The notes under the pieces: model-generated | Seen by the model: the letters and a program-made list of their open reading frames with translations, nothing else | The model's database searches: none | What the model was told of the DNA's origin: nothing | Part shown: piece after piece, positions 1 through 11,980 of the stretch | Layout: every line of letters starts with the position of its first letter | Numbering within the stretch: position 1 is the first letter of the stretch | Source: Vitrella brassicaformis | Lineage: Eukaryota > Sar > Vitrellaceae | Length of the DNA stretch: 64,000 nucleotides | Assembly (NCBI GenBank): GCA_001179505.1 | Contig: CDMY01000474.1 | Span: 1 to 64,000 of the forward strand | Direction of reading: 5' to 3' | Program-made: the position numbers and the translations under genes

Positions 1-574
1 CCACGATGTGGCTCAGCTCGACGCATTTCATTCCCAGTCAGCCGCGCGATATTTGGACGATAAGTCGTCCTGGGTGCTGCGGTGGGCTCGGCGCGCTGCT
101 GGTGCTGAAAGGCCGCCCTTGATGGCGGATAGCGGCAGTAGATTGGCGGCCTGTTGGTGCTGCTGTAGGGGGCTGGCTGAGGCGCTGTGGCTGCCAGTGA
201 CTCCCCCGTGTGGGCGGCGGGCGGCGAGCCCTGACCGTGTTGCCACGGACTCGCCATTCCCAGCCCTTGTCGAGCGACCGACCCGCCGGCAGTGTGGCCC
301 TTGTTGGCCGATGAAGGCCCGCCCTGCGTCTTGCGGCACCAGGTGGTGCCGCCCTGCAGGTAGTGGAGCGGGCACTTCTCGAAGCCGCAAGAGGCCATCA
401 ACTTGCCAAACGAGGTCAGTTCGCTTTGGTCACCACGAGCCTCCGGCGCCTTTAAACCAGGGGGCTTCTGGCGGGCGGGCGGGTGCAGCTCGTGGGTGGC
501 AATGGCTGACCGCAGCGGAGTCGTTGTCGGTGGTGCTGCGGCGCCGTTGAGAGAGAGAGAGAGTAGTCAGGCAT
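1..574 (-). pseudogene. Copy A of a dispersed family (TYRPNIARL module), cut by the left edge
   Basis: On the minus strand a Pro/Ala/Gln-rich reading frame runs off the left edge and ends with the motif TTYRPNIARLTGNEMRRAEPH. The same order of blocks occurs on the plus strand at 28021-28780 (copy B), and the TYRPNIARL end recurs at about 49940 (copy C). Shared blocks include GDQ..L..(Y/F)GK, VARQGLG, PWQHGQ, QPAPYSSTNRPPIY and YRPNIAR. The frame is open from about position 545 to the edge, but the only matching ATG (572-574) is out of frame with it, because a (CT)n run after codon 4 is two bases longer than in copy B. Either this copy is broken at its start or it begins elsewhere. I recognise no domain. 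The link to a kinase-like domain is inferred from copy C. Confidence 0.55.
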
Positions 575-1148
575 TGTTGAATGTGGGGTCGGGATGGGTT
601 TAATCAAGTGCGGATCATAAACCATCAGCGGCGGCGATGGCCCGGCAGCGCCAGGCGCAGACGATGTCATCGAAAACATGCTTCTTTTCGATGAAATCGC
701 GAGGAGGGGAGCGAGCTACAAGCAGGCAAGTCTTTGTGAGGTGCCGACGTGTCGGTCACTGCGACTGGCGGCAAGAGTCACTAGAGCCGACGTGAAGAGG
801 CTTAACGAGCAGCGCACATATCATCGCAAAGCGCCAGGCTGTCCCTCGGCGAGAAAACGAAACTCATTCGGGTCGAGGAGAGTTTGTTTGCGCCTAGCGG
901 TTCCTCTCGTATGCCAGTGGTGGACGCAGGAGCCTTCCCGATGGATTAGCGCCATTGGATTAGCGATACGACTACCTGACGAGGTGCGGACAGGAAGGCG
1001 CAACAAGAAGGACAGCGCATCTTTTGGATGAGTTCTGTTCGGCTGTTTCGCAGGGCGGCGAGTGGCGCTCCTGATGCACTCTGACACTAGTCGCCAGCCG
1101 TCGGGATGCCGGCCGCGTCGCCCCGGAGCCAGCAGAGAAGATGTCAGC

Positions 1149-3258
1149 ATGGCTCCTTTCACAGCAGTCGTCGGCACGGTGAGCATGGCCAAGAGAAATG
1201 CCGCTGGTGAAGGCATAACGATGGTTGCCATGTTCTGTGTGTGCAGCCTGGTCTGGTGGACTGCATCGTGGCCTTCCTCCCGATCCACCTGCTCATGCGG
1301 CTGTCGTCACACGCACGGCAGGACGGCGTCCCTCAGCACCGCCACCTCACCATCAGTGCGGCGACGCCAGATGAGCGGTCCTTCTGGAAGCGGCTGCCCC
1401 TCGCCCTCATCCAGCAGCTGGCAGCGTGGCTCGCACGGCTGACGGCCATCACCCTCCGCTGCCCGGCCCAGCTCGCGGCTGCGGCGGTGGGCCGGGGAGC
1501 TGGCTGGTGCTTCGAGGTCATGGTGACGATCGTTGAAGGGCACGCAGAGGCGCGACGGGCCGCGGCCTTGCAACGAGGGACACTCACGAGCATCAGGATC
1601 TTCCACGACGTGCAGCTGACATGTGAGGAGCTGGACGCCCTCGACCGGACCACTCCAGAGCGGCCCCCGCCCCTCGTCGCGCGGCCCACCCTTGACGCCC
1701 TGACATCCATCTCTGGACTGAAGCCCGTCCATCAGTCGCTGGCCGAGAGAGGATGGGAGATGCCCTCTCTGGCTTGGGTGGGGCAGGGCGGATGGCAGCC
1801 GCACAGACTCGGGCGGCTTGTGGTCTCGTCCCGGTCTCTGCGCCGTGTGAGGGGAAGCATCGATGCGGGGGGAACGGGACGGCGGGACGAGCCTCGGTGG
1901 GAGAAGGTCTTTGAGGGCATGCCTGTGGCCACTGGACAGCAGCCAGGGCCACTGAGCCACCTTGAGGCCATCGGCCCCGTCCCCGTGTTTTTGCACCCCG
2001 TCCTGGTCTTCCTCCAGTTCGGCACCATCGACAAGCTAAGGTAGAGTAACACCAGAAGAGCATAAGTCTGTCTGTCTGCCTGCCTCACACACATCGTGTC
2101 GTCTTTGTCTTTCATGCAGGAGACACTGACAGCACGTGGCTGCCAGAAGAGCATCAAGGAGCTCGAGATCCGCTTGCCTATCGACTACGGTGTGACCAGA
2201 TACAGCGATACCATAGCCGACCTGTCTGCCCTGGAGGGATTTGTAGCCGCGTGCTGTGAGTCGCCCGACATTCCAGTCACGTGCACCAAGCGGGAGACCT
2301 GGGAGAGGGGCACCGAGCCCTCCCAGACGCGCACATTATCCTTCGACCCGATGATCGTCTGCCGTGACGATTTCCCCACCGACCCGACTCCCCTCTTCAC
2401 CACGGTCATGAAGCAGCTGGCCCGGCAGGCAGACAAGGTGCGTTTCGAGTTCAAGGAGCCCATCAGCGAGTTCGAGGAGCCCATCAGCAACCCTTCCCCC
2501 AGCTACAGCCAATCGGCGATCGACTGGGCCACGCAGCTGTCCTTCGACAACGCCGAGACGGTGTCGTTCACAAGCAATTTGGATCACGACTTCTGGATGT
2601 TCACATCCTATCCCCCGGCACCTCCCATCCCCCGCCCCTCACTCACCGCATTCATGCAGCCCTTCCCCAAGGCCAAGAGGCTGATGCTCTCTGGCCGTGT
2701 GGGCGGTGCTGCGGGGCGGCTACTGGCAGACAAGCTTCCCAAACAGCTCAACTCGGTGGAGATCGAGGGAATGGAGGCAGCTGAGGCGGTCGGCGCCCTG
2801 CAGGCGCTGGGCAGTGGGCGGGAGGTGGGGACGGTGACGATAGGCACAGCCCCACGGTATCGACGGCCGATGCGTCTGGGTGAGAGCGCCATCGCTCAGC
2901 TGGTCGGGGCGGCGGCGGACCTGCCGACCATCGGCGAATTTGAGTTCAATCCCACATGTAAGCAAAGACACGATGAACAACCAATTTGAGTCCAAAAGAG
3001 AGCTGGTTGACTGCCTACTTGTCTGCTTGTGGTGCTGCAGTTCCGCCAGGTCGCGAAGCTGAGGTACGTGAGACCGTGCTGGGCTACCTGTCATCGCTGC
3101 TGCAGCTGAGAGGTCTGCGGCAGCTGCAGATGAAGAGGTCAGTGCACATACATGACCTGCCCGCCTCCGTGACTGTCGGCGGCGTGGCGTTTACCATCAC
3201 CCAATGGCCTTATCGGCCTAACTTTGGTCACACGCTGACCGCCAAGCGTGAGACTTAG
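1149..3258 (+). CDS. F-box-like protein, spliced
   Basis: The first exon (1149-1178) gives MAPFTAVVGT and joins in phase, over a 68-base intron ending TGTGTGTGCAG, to PGLVDCIVAFLPIHLLMRLSS. This resembles the N-terminal half of an F-box (Leu-Val then FLP..LL.RLS). A long exon follows to about 2040, then one from 2120 (ETLTARGCQKS...) to 2957, then a last exon from about 3039 (PPGREAEVRETVLGYLSSLL) to the TAG at 3258. F-box proteins are substrate adaptors of SCF ubiquitin ligases. The rest of the protein resembles the degenerate leucine-rich regions of such proteins but has no clear repeat. The junction near 2018-2120 does not keep frame with one simple intron, so an intron is probably missed there. 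The gene product is a hypothesis. Confidence 0.5.
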
Positions 3259-3885
3259 CTCGTCATGGTGGATGGATACGACAGGGTGGTTAGGTAGCCA
3301 TGAGGGGGTGAGGAGAAGACGGCTTGTACAGAGGGGGGGTACTGCCAGCTGCCTGGCGTGTGTGTGGGTGGGTGCGTGGGTGGTATACATCAATGTGTGG
3401 CTGAGTGATTCTGCAATCTTGGCGCGAGGATGACACTCCGCCCTCTGTGTGTGTATGTGTGCTTTGCGTGTGGGTCCATGTGTCTGGAGAGATCTTCACA
3501 CATCAAGTGGGGGACGGGGATGGATGCCTTCATGCTCATGAGTCACTGGTGCGATGGCAGCTATCGGTGTCCATGGAGAAACTAACACCCAACACTACTA
3601 CGCAGGCAGTGGAACACGGCAGCGCACAACAGCCAAGTCAAGTCACTCATACACACGTGATGCAGCGCAGCCCACGAAACCACCCACGCACATCACACCA
3701 CACTACACCACAACAAATGACGGATGACACACACATATATATGTGGACCAAAAAGAGGCGCGCAAACCTACTCCCCCACACCATAAACCATTACACTAAA
3801 CCAGCCACACACAAACTCACTCACGTTAATATGCAAACGGCTCCCGCCCTCCTCCAGCTCAGTCTCCATCCATCCACCCATCTAT
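3259..3885. other. Intergenic, no gene seen
   Basis: This stretch between the 3' ends of two convergent genes holds TG/CA-rich low-complexity DNA and short unsupported frames. I see no domain, RNA gene or terminal repeat. Confidence 0.6.
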
Positions 3886-4559
3886 CTATCGGCCATATCC
3901 GCCATAGCCGCCATAGCCGCCAAACCACCACCACGGGCGAGACGGCTCGGGCTGCTCGTAGGACGGCTGCTCGTAGGTCGGACGCTCGTAGGTCGGGGTC
4001 GGCGGGGAGTACCTCGGCGGCCTGTAGGCTGGGCGGGTGTTCTCAGGAGGGGGGAGGACGTTCTGCTCGCCCTCGTCATCGGCCCTGCCCTGGGGCGACA
4101 CGGCGCCTGCAGGGGCGGGGAGAGGACGAGAGATCCAGTCCTGCGCAGCCAACAGACCCATGAAGTCGCTCTCGCTGTCGGAAGGAACGCTGAGATATCA
4201 AGACAACACACACGCGCACACAGAGGAAACGTGTGCACATGGTCAGGCGATCTCGGTGTGCTCCTGACCTCCCTTCCGCTTACAAGAGGGGTCCAGTGTG
4301 GGAGGGATCACGGTCCAGAGGGCCAGCGTGGATGGGCTCGACACTCTCTGGGGTGAACGGCACCTCCTCGTCAACAGGAAAGACCGTGGGCAGGTCTGAC
4401 AGCCACACACGCACGCACGGAGCAGGAGAGCGGTGAGAGGAGGGAGGAGGGATGCGTATGGCGGAGATCTGTCCTCGTCTGTCCGTCATGCTCACCGGAC
4501 GTGTCCTGAGCCGCTGCGAGCACGAGGAGGACGAAGAAACCGACGAACACGGCCTTCAT
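3886..4559 (-). CDS. Secreted Tyr/Pro-rich protein with Gly-Tyr tail
   Basis: Three exons join in phase. The first gives a strong signal peptide (MKAVFVGFFVLLVLAAA, then QDTSG). The second is acidic (DLPTVFPVDEEVPFTPESVEP). The third runs FESDFMGLLAAQDW to a tail of tandem six-residue units of the form P(T/S)YE(R/Q), then WWWFGGYGGYGGYGR and a TAG. The mature protein is about 120 residues with no cysteines in the tail. Tyr-rich secreted proteins in cyst-forming alveolates can be cross-linked through dityrosine in walls; that role is only inferred here. A telomere-like GGGTTT/TTAGGG stretch lies about 90-130 bases upstream of the start. The convergent F-box-like gene lies downstream. Confidence 0.7.
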
Positions 4560-4649
4560 CTTGACAAAATCGCGGCTTATTCTCTGCGGCGTTGGTTTGG
4601 CTGTGTGATGCAATTTTTTTTGGCGTATGCGATTCTGGGGTCAAAAGGA

Positions 4650-4687
4650 GGGTTTGGGTTTTAGGGTTGCTAGGGTCATAAAACCCT
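4650..4687. promoter_or_regulatory. Telo-box-like promoter stretch
   Basis: GGGTTTGGGTTTTAGGG, followed by further TAGGG and AAACCCT units, lies about 90-130 bases upstream of the secreted Tyr-rich gene on the minus strand. In plants the AAACCCTA telo-box is a promoter element. A similar cluster occurs at 56867-56896 upstream of another minus-strand gene. Confidence 0.35.
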
Positions 4688-4919
4688 GCAAAGACGAGGG
4701 GACAACAGTGAAAGAATCGTCTTATTATCAGCCATTCGCTGATATTAACTCACACACATACACATGACACACGACACACACGCGACAGATGACTCAGCGA
4801 TGCCATTCCTTCATCTTGCCACGGCCATCACCAATCTCTCCACCGCACTGCAACAAGACGCACCACACAAACCATACCATGGATGAGTGGATGGGTGTGG
4901 CCAGCTGGGTCCTTCTTCC

Positions 4920-6250
4920 CTACTCTTCGTCGGGTTTGTCTGGGGTCTCCAGGAGTATCTCCTGCCGGCCGTCCTGCACCTTCACCACACGCCAGTCCTC
5001 GGGGTACCGACGAATGACCCAAAGACTCCTGTCGGCGAACGGCGTCGCTGCACACACAGATGCGCACAAGGACTGAGTCAGTCCGCAGCGAGCGGTCATG
5101 TTTTGTCATGCTGCTCTCACCTTCGCGGATGATGACGTATGTGTATTCAAATTTGGAGTACCACCGGTCCATCGCAGCGTTCACACCGGGGTAGAAGAAC
5201 CTGCGGGCAGCCAACACACACACAGCAGCAGGTCAGTCAGTCATTCCTGATGTTTGGCTAAGGTGCGCTCACGAATGCTCACACACAGCATCAATCACGC
5301 TTGCTCACGCACCTGGGGTAGTAGCCTCTCCGCAGCCTCTCCAGCTGCCCGTTGATGATAACCGTAGGGGCAATGTTGGCGCAGTGCTTCTCGATTGAGA
5401 CGTACTCGGTGTACCTCCCCGTCCACCCTGACCAAGTCAGCCATGCCATGACAACACCAAGCCACCCAAGACACTTCTGTCTGTTTGTCTGCTCGTCGTC
5501 CCCCCCCACCGACCAGGGCACATGAAGGTCTGCAGGCCTGTCGTGGAGGGCGCCGCATCGCTGCCTTTCTTGAGTGCCTCGATGTAGCTGTCGATGTTGC
5601 TGACGTCTGCCGTCGGGTCGAAGCCTTCCAAGGCCAGCCGCTGCTCCTGCGGGTCGGCGAACAGGATCAGATGGCCGTTGGGGATGGCACCAAGTCGGCG
5701 AGACCACATGCTGGCGACAGACAGAAGAGGAAGGAGGTGATGTGATGTGGATTAGATGGATGCATTGCAAGCTGTGCCACCTGCTGAATCGGACGGTCTC
5801 ATCGAGGGTCTCGCCGAGGGACACGTCGCCCTTCTCTGGCTTGACAGGAAACTCTGACACGACACAAACCACACACAAATGCGAAGAACAAGAGGTCGGC
5901 GATTCATTTCGGTGCTGCCTTGCCTTCTTTCTCTCACCGATGCAGATCTTGTCAATGCCGTCCTTCAGGGCCGCCAGCGTGCTCTCCGCCGCCTGTCTGG
6001 CCATCTCTGTGACATCGAGTGCCCTCACCTTGTTGCTGTCGACGGGCACAATCGGGGCTGCGTGAAGGCGAGATGGAGGGCCGTCGGCGTCTGTGATGTG
6101 CCTTCTCCTCCTGTGTGGGAGGATGGGTGGATGGGCTGAGCGAGTGGGCAGCTGGTGAAGGAACGCATCATCCGATGCTGTATCTGCGGAGATGAAGTAT
6201 GAAATGAGGACAGTGACGATGCAGCAGCCAGACGAGAGCGTCAGAAGCAT
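4920..6250 (-). CDS. DUF1995-like plastid protein
   Basis: Six or more exons can be joined. The start at 6250 gives a hydrophobic leader (MLLTLSSGCCIVTVLISYFISA) and then a basic, His/Arg/Pro-rich stretch, a typical bipartite leader for a complex plastid. An in-frame ATG at 6385 would add 45 residues and bury the signal peptide, so I prefer 6250. The body starts PIVPVDSNKVRALDVTEMARQA and ends with blocks typical of DUF1995 proteins: APTVIINGQLERLRRGYYPR (target 'P.vl.NP.L'), FEYTYVIIREG, SLWVIRRYPEDWRV, and ILLETPDKPDEE. Members such as LPA3 of plants act in photosystem II assembly. It is divergent from the oligopeptidase gene, 240 bases away, and has a TGCGAGCT motif 21 bases upstream of this start. 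Confidence 0.6.
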
Positions 6251-6490
6251 CGCGGAATGCTGCGGGGAGGTGCGAGCTTCAGCGAAAGATCGACGCGAGA
6301 AGAGTGAGAAACAAGAAGACAGATCTGGCCACTGTAGCTCTGGCAAGGTGTTGAGGAGTGCGGCGCTGCATTCGTCGCCGCTCATCAGATCGAACTCATC
6401 CCGCTCCCCGTGTGCTATTCCGCCATAACGGACGTCAGCAACGGCTGAGGGCTGAAGGGCTAACTAACCAAGGAAGGGGCTGCGGTAGGG

Positions 6491-8961
6491 ATGACAGCGA
6501 TGAGCAAGATGGCGCGCCCCTCGGTCATGTTTGCCCTCGCCGGCCTCACTCTAGCCATCGCACCCTGCGCCGCCTACGCCTTCTGGAGGACCGGGGCGGT
6601 GCGGGGGGTCCGCAGGGGACTACGGATGCTCGCTGGCGCCAAACCCACACCACCAAAGGCCAACAAACTGCCGCAGAAAGTCGTATTCGGCAAAATTGAG
6701 GGCGAGGCGCGGTGAGGGGGGTGGGTGAGAGAGGGGGGGCTCTGGGTGTGGTTCTGATTTCATTTCCTGTGTGTGATGTGTTCTCTGTTGTGTGTGTGTG
6801 TGTGTGTGTGTGTGTTTGTGTGTGTGTGTCAGGGGTGCGGCTGGTGACGTGCTGATGCACACGGCTACTGCAGAGGACCCCTACTTCTGGCTGAGGGTTA
6901 GTGAGTGGACGATTCACCTCACCTGTCTGTCAGGGGAGAGATGAGAGAGATGTGCTTTGCCTCTATGTGTGCTGTGTGCTGTTCAGGATAGCGAGCGTAA
7001 GGACCCGGCCATGTTGGCCCACCTGGAGGCCGAGAACGACTATGCCGACCAGATGCTCAAGCCACTCAAGGCCCTCAAGGACCAGGTTTTCGGCGAATTC
7101 CTCGCACACATGAAGGAAACTGACGAGCGGGTCAGGAAACGGCTGACTAAATGGGCACGGTCCATCCATCCGTCGCCCATCCTGTCACACACATGGCTGG
7201 TTGGTTGTTGGACTGACAGGTGCCGTATCCCCACGGCGGGTGGTACTATTACTCGCGTACGGTGAAGGGGCTGGCGTACGACATCTACTGCCGCAAGAAG
7301 ACCCTCGACGGCGATGAGGTCATACTCCTCGACGTCAACAAACTCGCAGAGGGCAAGAAGTTCTGCGACGTCGCTGGTACTACAGTGAGATCATCCATCT
7401 AGAACTGACGTCCGTATTGTGATGGATCGTTTGTGTGTGTCGTTGGTGTGTGTAGAGCTGCACCCGAGCCCATCGCACACGATCATGGCGTACTCGGTCG
7501 ACTTCCAGGGGTCAGTCAGTTTACCCACCACATGTGACACAGACAGGCAGACCATCCACACACACACACATCTCTGTCGTGTGTGTGTTGCCCAGATACG
7601 AGACCTACGACATCTACTTCAAGAACCCCACCACAGGTGGGTGCCTAACACTCCACAATCAGCAAGGCACGGGATTGCCGAGCCCACACTGAGTGTTATG
7701 TGTGGTGTGTGTGTCAATCGACAGGGGAATTGTTAGATGACGTGCTGCACGATACCTACGACTCGTTCGTGTGGGGGGCGGACGAGTCCACCATCTACTA
7801 CTGGACGTTCGACGAGGCACACAGGTGCGCACACAGAAGGGAAAGTCAGGACCGACAGCACAGCACGACAGCGGGCGGCGCGTGTGTGTATGTCTGTGCT
7901 CTGCAGGCCTTACAAGTTCTGGCGTCATATTCTGGGCACTCCCCAGTCGGAGGACGTCAATCTGTTCACTGAGGACGACAACACCTTCTAGTATGGAACC
8001 AGCACCAGCGCACACACACGTATGAAAACACCGCTGTCTGTCTGTTGTCTTCCGTGTGTCAGTGTTGGCAGCGGCAAGACGCAGAACAGCCGGTTCATAG
8101 TGGTCGAGAGCTCTTCCACCGCACCCACCAGCGAAGCACACTACATCGACCTCAAGGTCAAGAGGCAACAGCCATCCACCCCACACACACACACTCTTTG
8201 TGTCCGTGTGTGCATCACATCCTCAGGGTGTGTCAGGTGCTGAGGGTCACAAGAGTGCCCCCCTGGTGTTGTTCCAGGAGCGCACGAGGGGCATCCAGTT
8301 CGACCTCGAGCAGTGGGGCGACCAGTGGTGGATCGTCACCAACAAAGACAAAGCCATGAACAGCAAAATCATGACGTGAGCGATCGCACACCCACCACAC
8401 ATAGACAGGCGCGGATGCTGCACCCATCCATGCATCCATGCATCCATCCATGTGTGTATGGGTATGGGTGTGCGTGTGTGTGTCGTGCAGGTGTCCGCTG
8501 GGCAACACGACGTTTGAGCACTGGAAGGACTGGCAGCCGTATGACCCCAAAACCAGAATCAAGGCCATCACACCGTTCAAGGTGAGTTTGGATCCCCAGC
8601 CAAACAGCAAGATCCTCTCTCTCTGTGTGTGTGTTGGCGTGAATGATGGTCAGGATCACATCGCAGTGTCGGGTCGCAAGGGCGGCTACCAGCAGATGTG
8701 GATCATCAAACCTGCGGAAGGTCAGCAACCCACACACATGTCTGTCTATGTCACCACACATTTACCCCAGTGTGTCACATCACATTTGGTGTGTGTGTGT
8801 GTGTGCGTCTGCCTGACGTGCAGACACGTGGTACCAGATAGACTGGCCCGAGGAGCTGCACTCGATCACCATCAGCACCAACGAAGAGTTCGACACGGAC
8901 GTCGTCAGAGTCACGGTATGTCGAGACATACACACAGACACACACACACGGACAATCCGTG

Positions 8962-8995
<34 letters not shown>

Positions 8996-10842
8996 TCTGC
9001 GTGTGGTGGATGGATCAGTACTCGTCGATGACGACCCCCCGGCAAACGCTCGACTTCAACATGACCACACAGTGAGCCATCACGACACACATGCACACAC
9101 ATGCACACACATGCACACACATTCACACACACGCACATCTCACTCACTGCTACGTCCATCTTGCAGGGATCAGAAGTTGCTGAAGGAGCAGCCTGTGCCG
9201 CACTACAACCGGACTGACTACGCCTCAGAGCGTATCTACGCCACGGCCGTCGACGGCACCCAGATACCCATGTCACTCGTTTACAAGTACGCGTGTTCGT
9301 GCGGCAGGGAGACGCTGCCTGGGACCATAACGTAACTTTTGTTGTGTTGGTCGCGATGATCAGCTCCAAGATCTACCCCGACGGCATCCACAAAGTGGGG
9401 CGTCTCCCCATCCTCCTATACGGTATCCGTCCCTCCCTCCACACACACATCACATGAGCACACCCCGTGTACCCATTCACGGCTGCGTGTGTGTGTGTGT
9501 GTGTGTAGGATACGGTTCCTACGGGATATCGCTCGACCCCGACTTCGACTACCGCAGGCTGAGCTACCTCGACAGAGGGGTCGTGTACGTCATGGCACAC
9601 ATTAGGGGCGGGGAGGACGAGGGCAGGGAGTGGTACGAGGAGCAGGGCAAGTTCCTGACCAAGAAAAACACGGTTAGCACACAGACGGAAGTCACGCGGT
9701 GATCGATATCGACGTCTGCCTCCTCTGTGTGGTGTGTTGATGGATGGCTTCAGTTCAGCGACTTCGTCAGCTGTGCGGAGTACTTGGTGTCCGAGGGATA
9801 CACCAACACCGAGAGCATCTGTATCAATGGTACTTCACTACCACATTCTCACAGACGTCACACGCGTCAGATATCGCATCATATCGTATGGTGTGTGTCT
9901 TGATGCAGGTCGTAGTGCTGGCGGCCTGCTGATCGGTGCATCACTGAACCTGCGGCCTGATTTGTTCAAGTGCGTCATCACAGCCGTCCCCTTTGTAGAC
10001 GTCCTCAACACGGTCAGTGCGGGCGGGAGTGGGGACGGGCCGGCCGCAATGCATCGATCCGTCCATCGTCAACGGGTGTATGCGTGTGTGCAGATGTCGG
10101 ATCCGTCCATTCCGCTGACCACTGGCGAGTGGGAGGAGTGGGGCAAGTAAGCCAAGCCACAAACCACATACATCCATCCCATCCGCCCGTGTGTTTATGT
10201 GAATGTGTGGATGTGTGTCAGTCCCAACATCAAGGAGTACCACTACTACATGAAGGAGTACTCGCCCTATGACAACGTTCGCGCCACCCGATACCCCGCC
10301 ATGTTCGTCACGGCCGGACTCTGGGACTCGAGAGTCGCCTATTGGGAACCGGCCAAATGGTGGGTGTGCGCATGAGTGACAACACACACGCAAGCAGATG
10401 GTGAATTGCGTGTGTTTGTATGTCGTCGATATCAGGGTGGCGAAGCTGCGTGACTTCAAGACGGACGACAACCCGATCATCCTCAAAGTCGACACTGCCG
10501 CGGGACACTTCAGCGCTTCAGACAGATACAGGGTCAGTCAACCCAGTGCACCCATTGCAAGAACCGATACGCACCGATACGCTGTGTGTGTGTGTGTGTG
10601 TGTGGTATGTCTGTGGAATGCAGCACATGCGTGAGCGCGCGTTGGAGACGGCCTTTGTGCTGGACCAGCTCTCGTCCACAGAGCTGCTCGTCCCCGGCCC
10701 ACCGCTGCCTGACCTCCCTCCTGAGCCAAAGGAGTCATCAAGGTCGTAGACAAGACACACCAGGGGCGGCGCGTAGACAGACAGACAGACAGGCAGACAG
10801 GTGGTGTTGTTTTCTGTGTAGGTACGCGATTGTGAACATGTA
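6491..10842 (+). CDS. Oligopeptidase B / prolyl oligopeptidase family serine peptidase
   Basis: About 24 short exons encode a full S9A peptidase. The N-terminus ([30 protein letters not shown]) is a signal peptide or anchor. It is followed by family landmarks in order: [44 protein letters not shown], the beta-propeller, [46 protein letters not shown] and [17 protein letters not shown]. Catalytic residues are visible: Ser in GRSAGG (codon 9914-9916), Asp in AGLWDSRV (10325-10327) and His in AAGHFSAS (10506-10508). The enzyme cleaves short peptides after basic or Pro residues. The leader suggests secretion or organelle import rather than the usual cytosolic location. A last micro-exon probably ends YAIVNM at 10842. 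Oddities are Arg in GRSAGG and FSAS after the His, where GG-rich sequence is usual. Confidence 0.92.
6786..6830. repeat. (TG)n microsatellite inside intron 1 of the peptidase
   Basis: A run of more than a dozen TG units sits next to the acceptor AG. Similar runs end many introns in this gene and elsewhere in the window (for example 8460-8490, 8970-9000, 9485-9509 and 10585-10605). Confidence 0.9.
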
Positions 10843-11980
10843 AAGGTGTAGTCAGGGAGACGGACGCGGGCCTGTGTACATGTGTGTACATGTTTGGATT
10901 CGCTCAAGACGGACGGGAGGGAGGGAGGGAGGGAGGGTCGGCCTATTGGTTTGGCGGGATGTGTCGATCTATGGTGTTTACAATGTTCCAAAGGGGAGGC
11001 GAGGGAAGTGTTTGCTGGGGATCTTGACGATGAGGCGCAAGGGGGGTGCAGCAAAGCGTCCTACGCGGCCCAGCCGGCCGGCTGTTGCGTAGGCCCGACC
11101 TGTACATGGATGTCGTCTACTCTTGTTCTATTCCTCCGGTCTGTGTGGATGCATGTCAGTGGCTATCTTTCTGTCTGTCAGTGTCTTATGGGGTGCGGTA
11201 CGGTGAGGCGGGGCTGGGGGAGTGGGCGACTGAAAGGTCCTTCCGATGATCGATACGATAAGCAATCGTTGACAACGTTTTGCATAAGGGTGGCTCCGGC
11301 GGCGTACTGCGTGTGTGTGAGGGACGCGTGCGTATGTGCGTGCGTGACATCTGCCGGCCTCTATGAGACTCATCTGTGGATGTGTGTGTGTGTGTGTGTG
11401 TGTTGTGTATGGGTGTGTACGCCTTTTTTTCTTTCCCTGGACTCACTCACTACTCTGACTGACCCTTGACAGACACTGCAGCCATTCCCGTGTGTGCATA
11501 TCCACTCATTCTCATCCACTCATCCATCCATTCAAGCGATTTTTATCGATCCAAATCACGCAGTCACCATTGTGCAAAGGAACGGTCCCCGTCCACCCCC
11601 CCACTCACCAACATGAAACAAGCGACACACTGCAGATCTGGGCAACACGCCAGAGCTGGCAAATTAGTTGGGACATCGAAAGGAAAAAGACAGATCAGAC
11701 CGTTGGGTCGCGGGTAGGGAATCACACACACGTCAGTCGGCCACGCAGGGCAGCAGCAAAAAAGGACTGCGAAAAAAGGAGGCTCATCGTGCGACCGCTT
11801 AGGCGCGGCGCAGAGACGCATGCACCAGACACGCATCTACGCTGCCAAATAGACCAGGCACATACACCCACACAGACACACGCACCAACACTCCCACACC
11901 CACACCCACACCCACACCCACGGATGGTAGCTACTCTGCGATGGTGCGATAGACATAAAAAAAGGTTACGACACGCCACG
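10843..11980. other. Intergenic, low complexity, no gene seen
   Basis: This lies between convergent 3' ends. It contains a (GGGA)n run at 10914-10937, TG runs near 11380-11410 and CCCACA repeats near 11890-11925. Several long frames exist but have no codon bias, splice logic or recognisable motifs. Confidence 0.6.

Noticed and set aside
4650-4687. Chromosome end
   Set aside because: Only a few imperfect telomere-like units, with ordinary genes on both sides.
9080-9135. CACACATGCACA repeat as a regulatory array
   Set aside because: It lies inside an intron of the oligopeptidase and looks like the same CA/TG low-complexity DNA as other introns.
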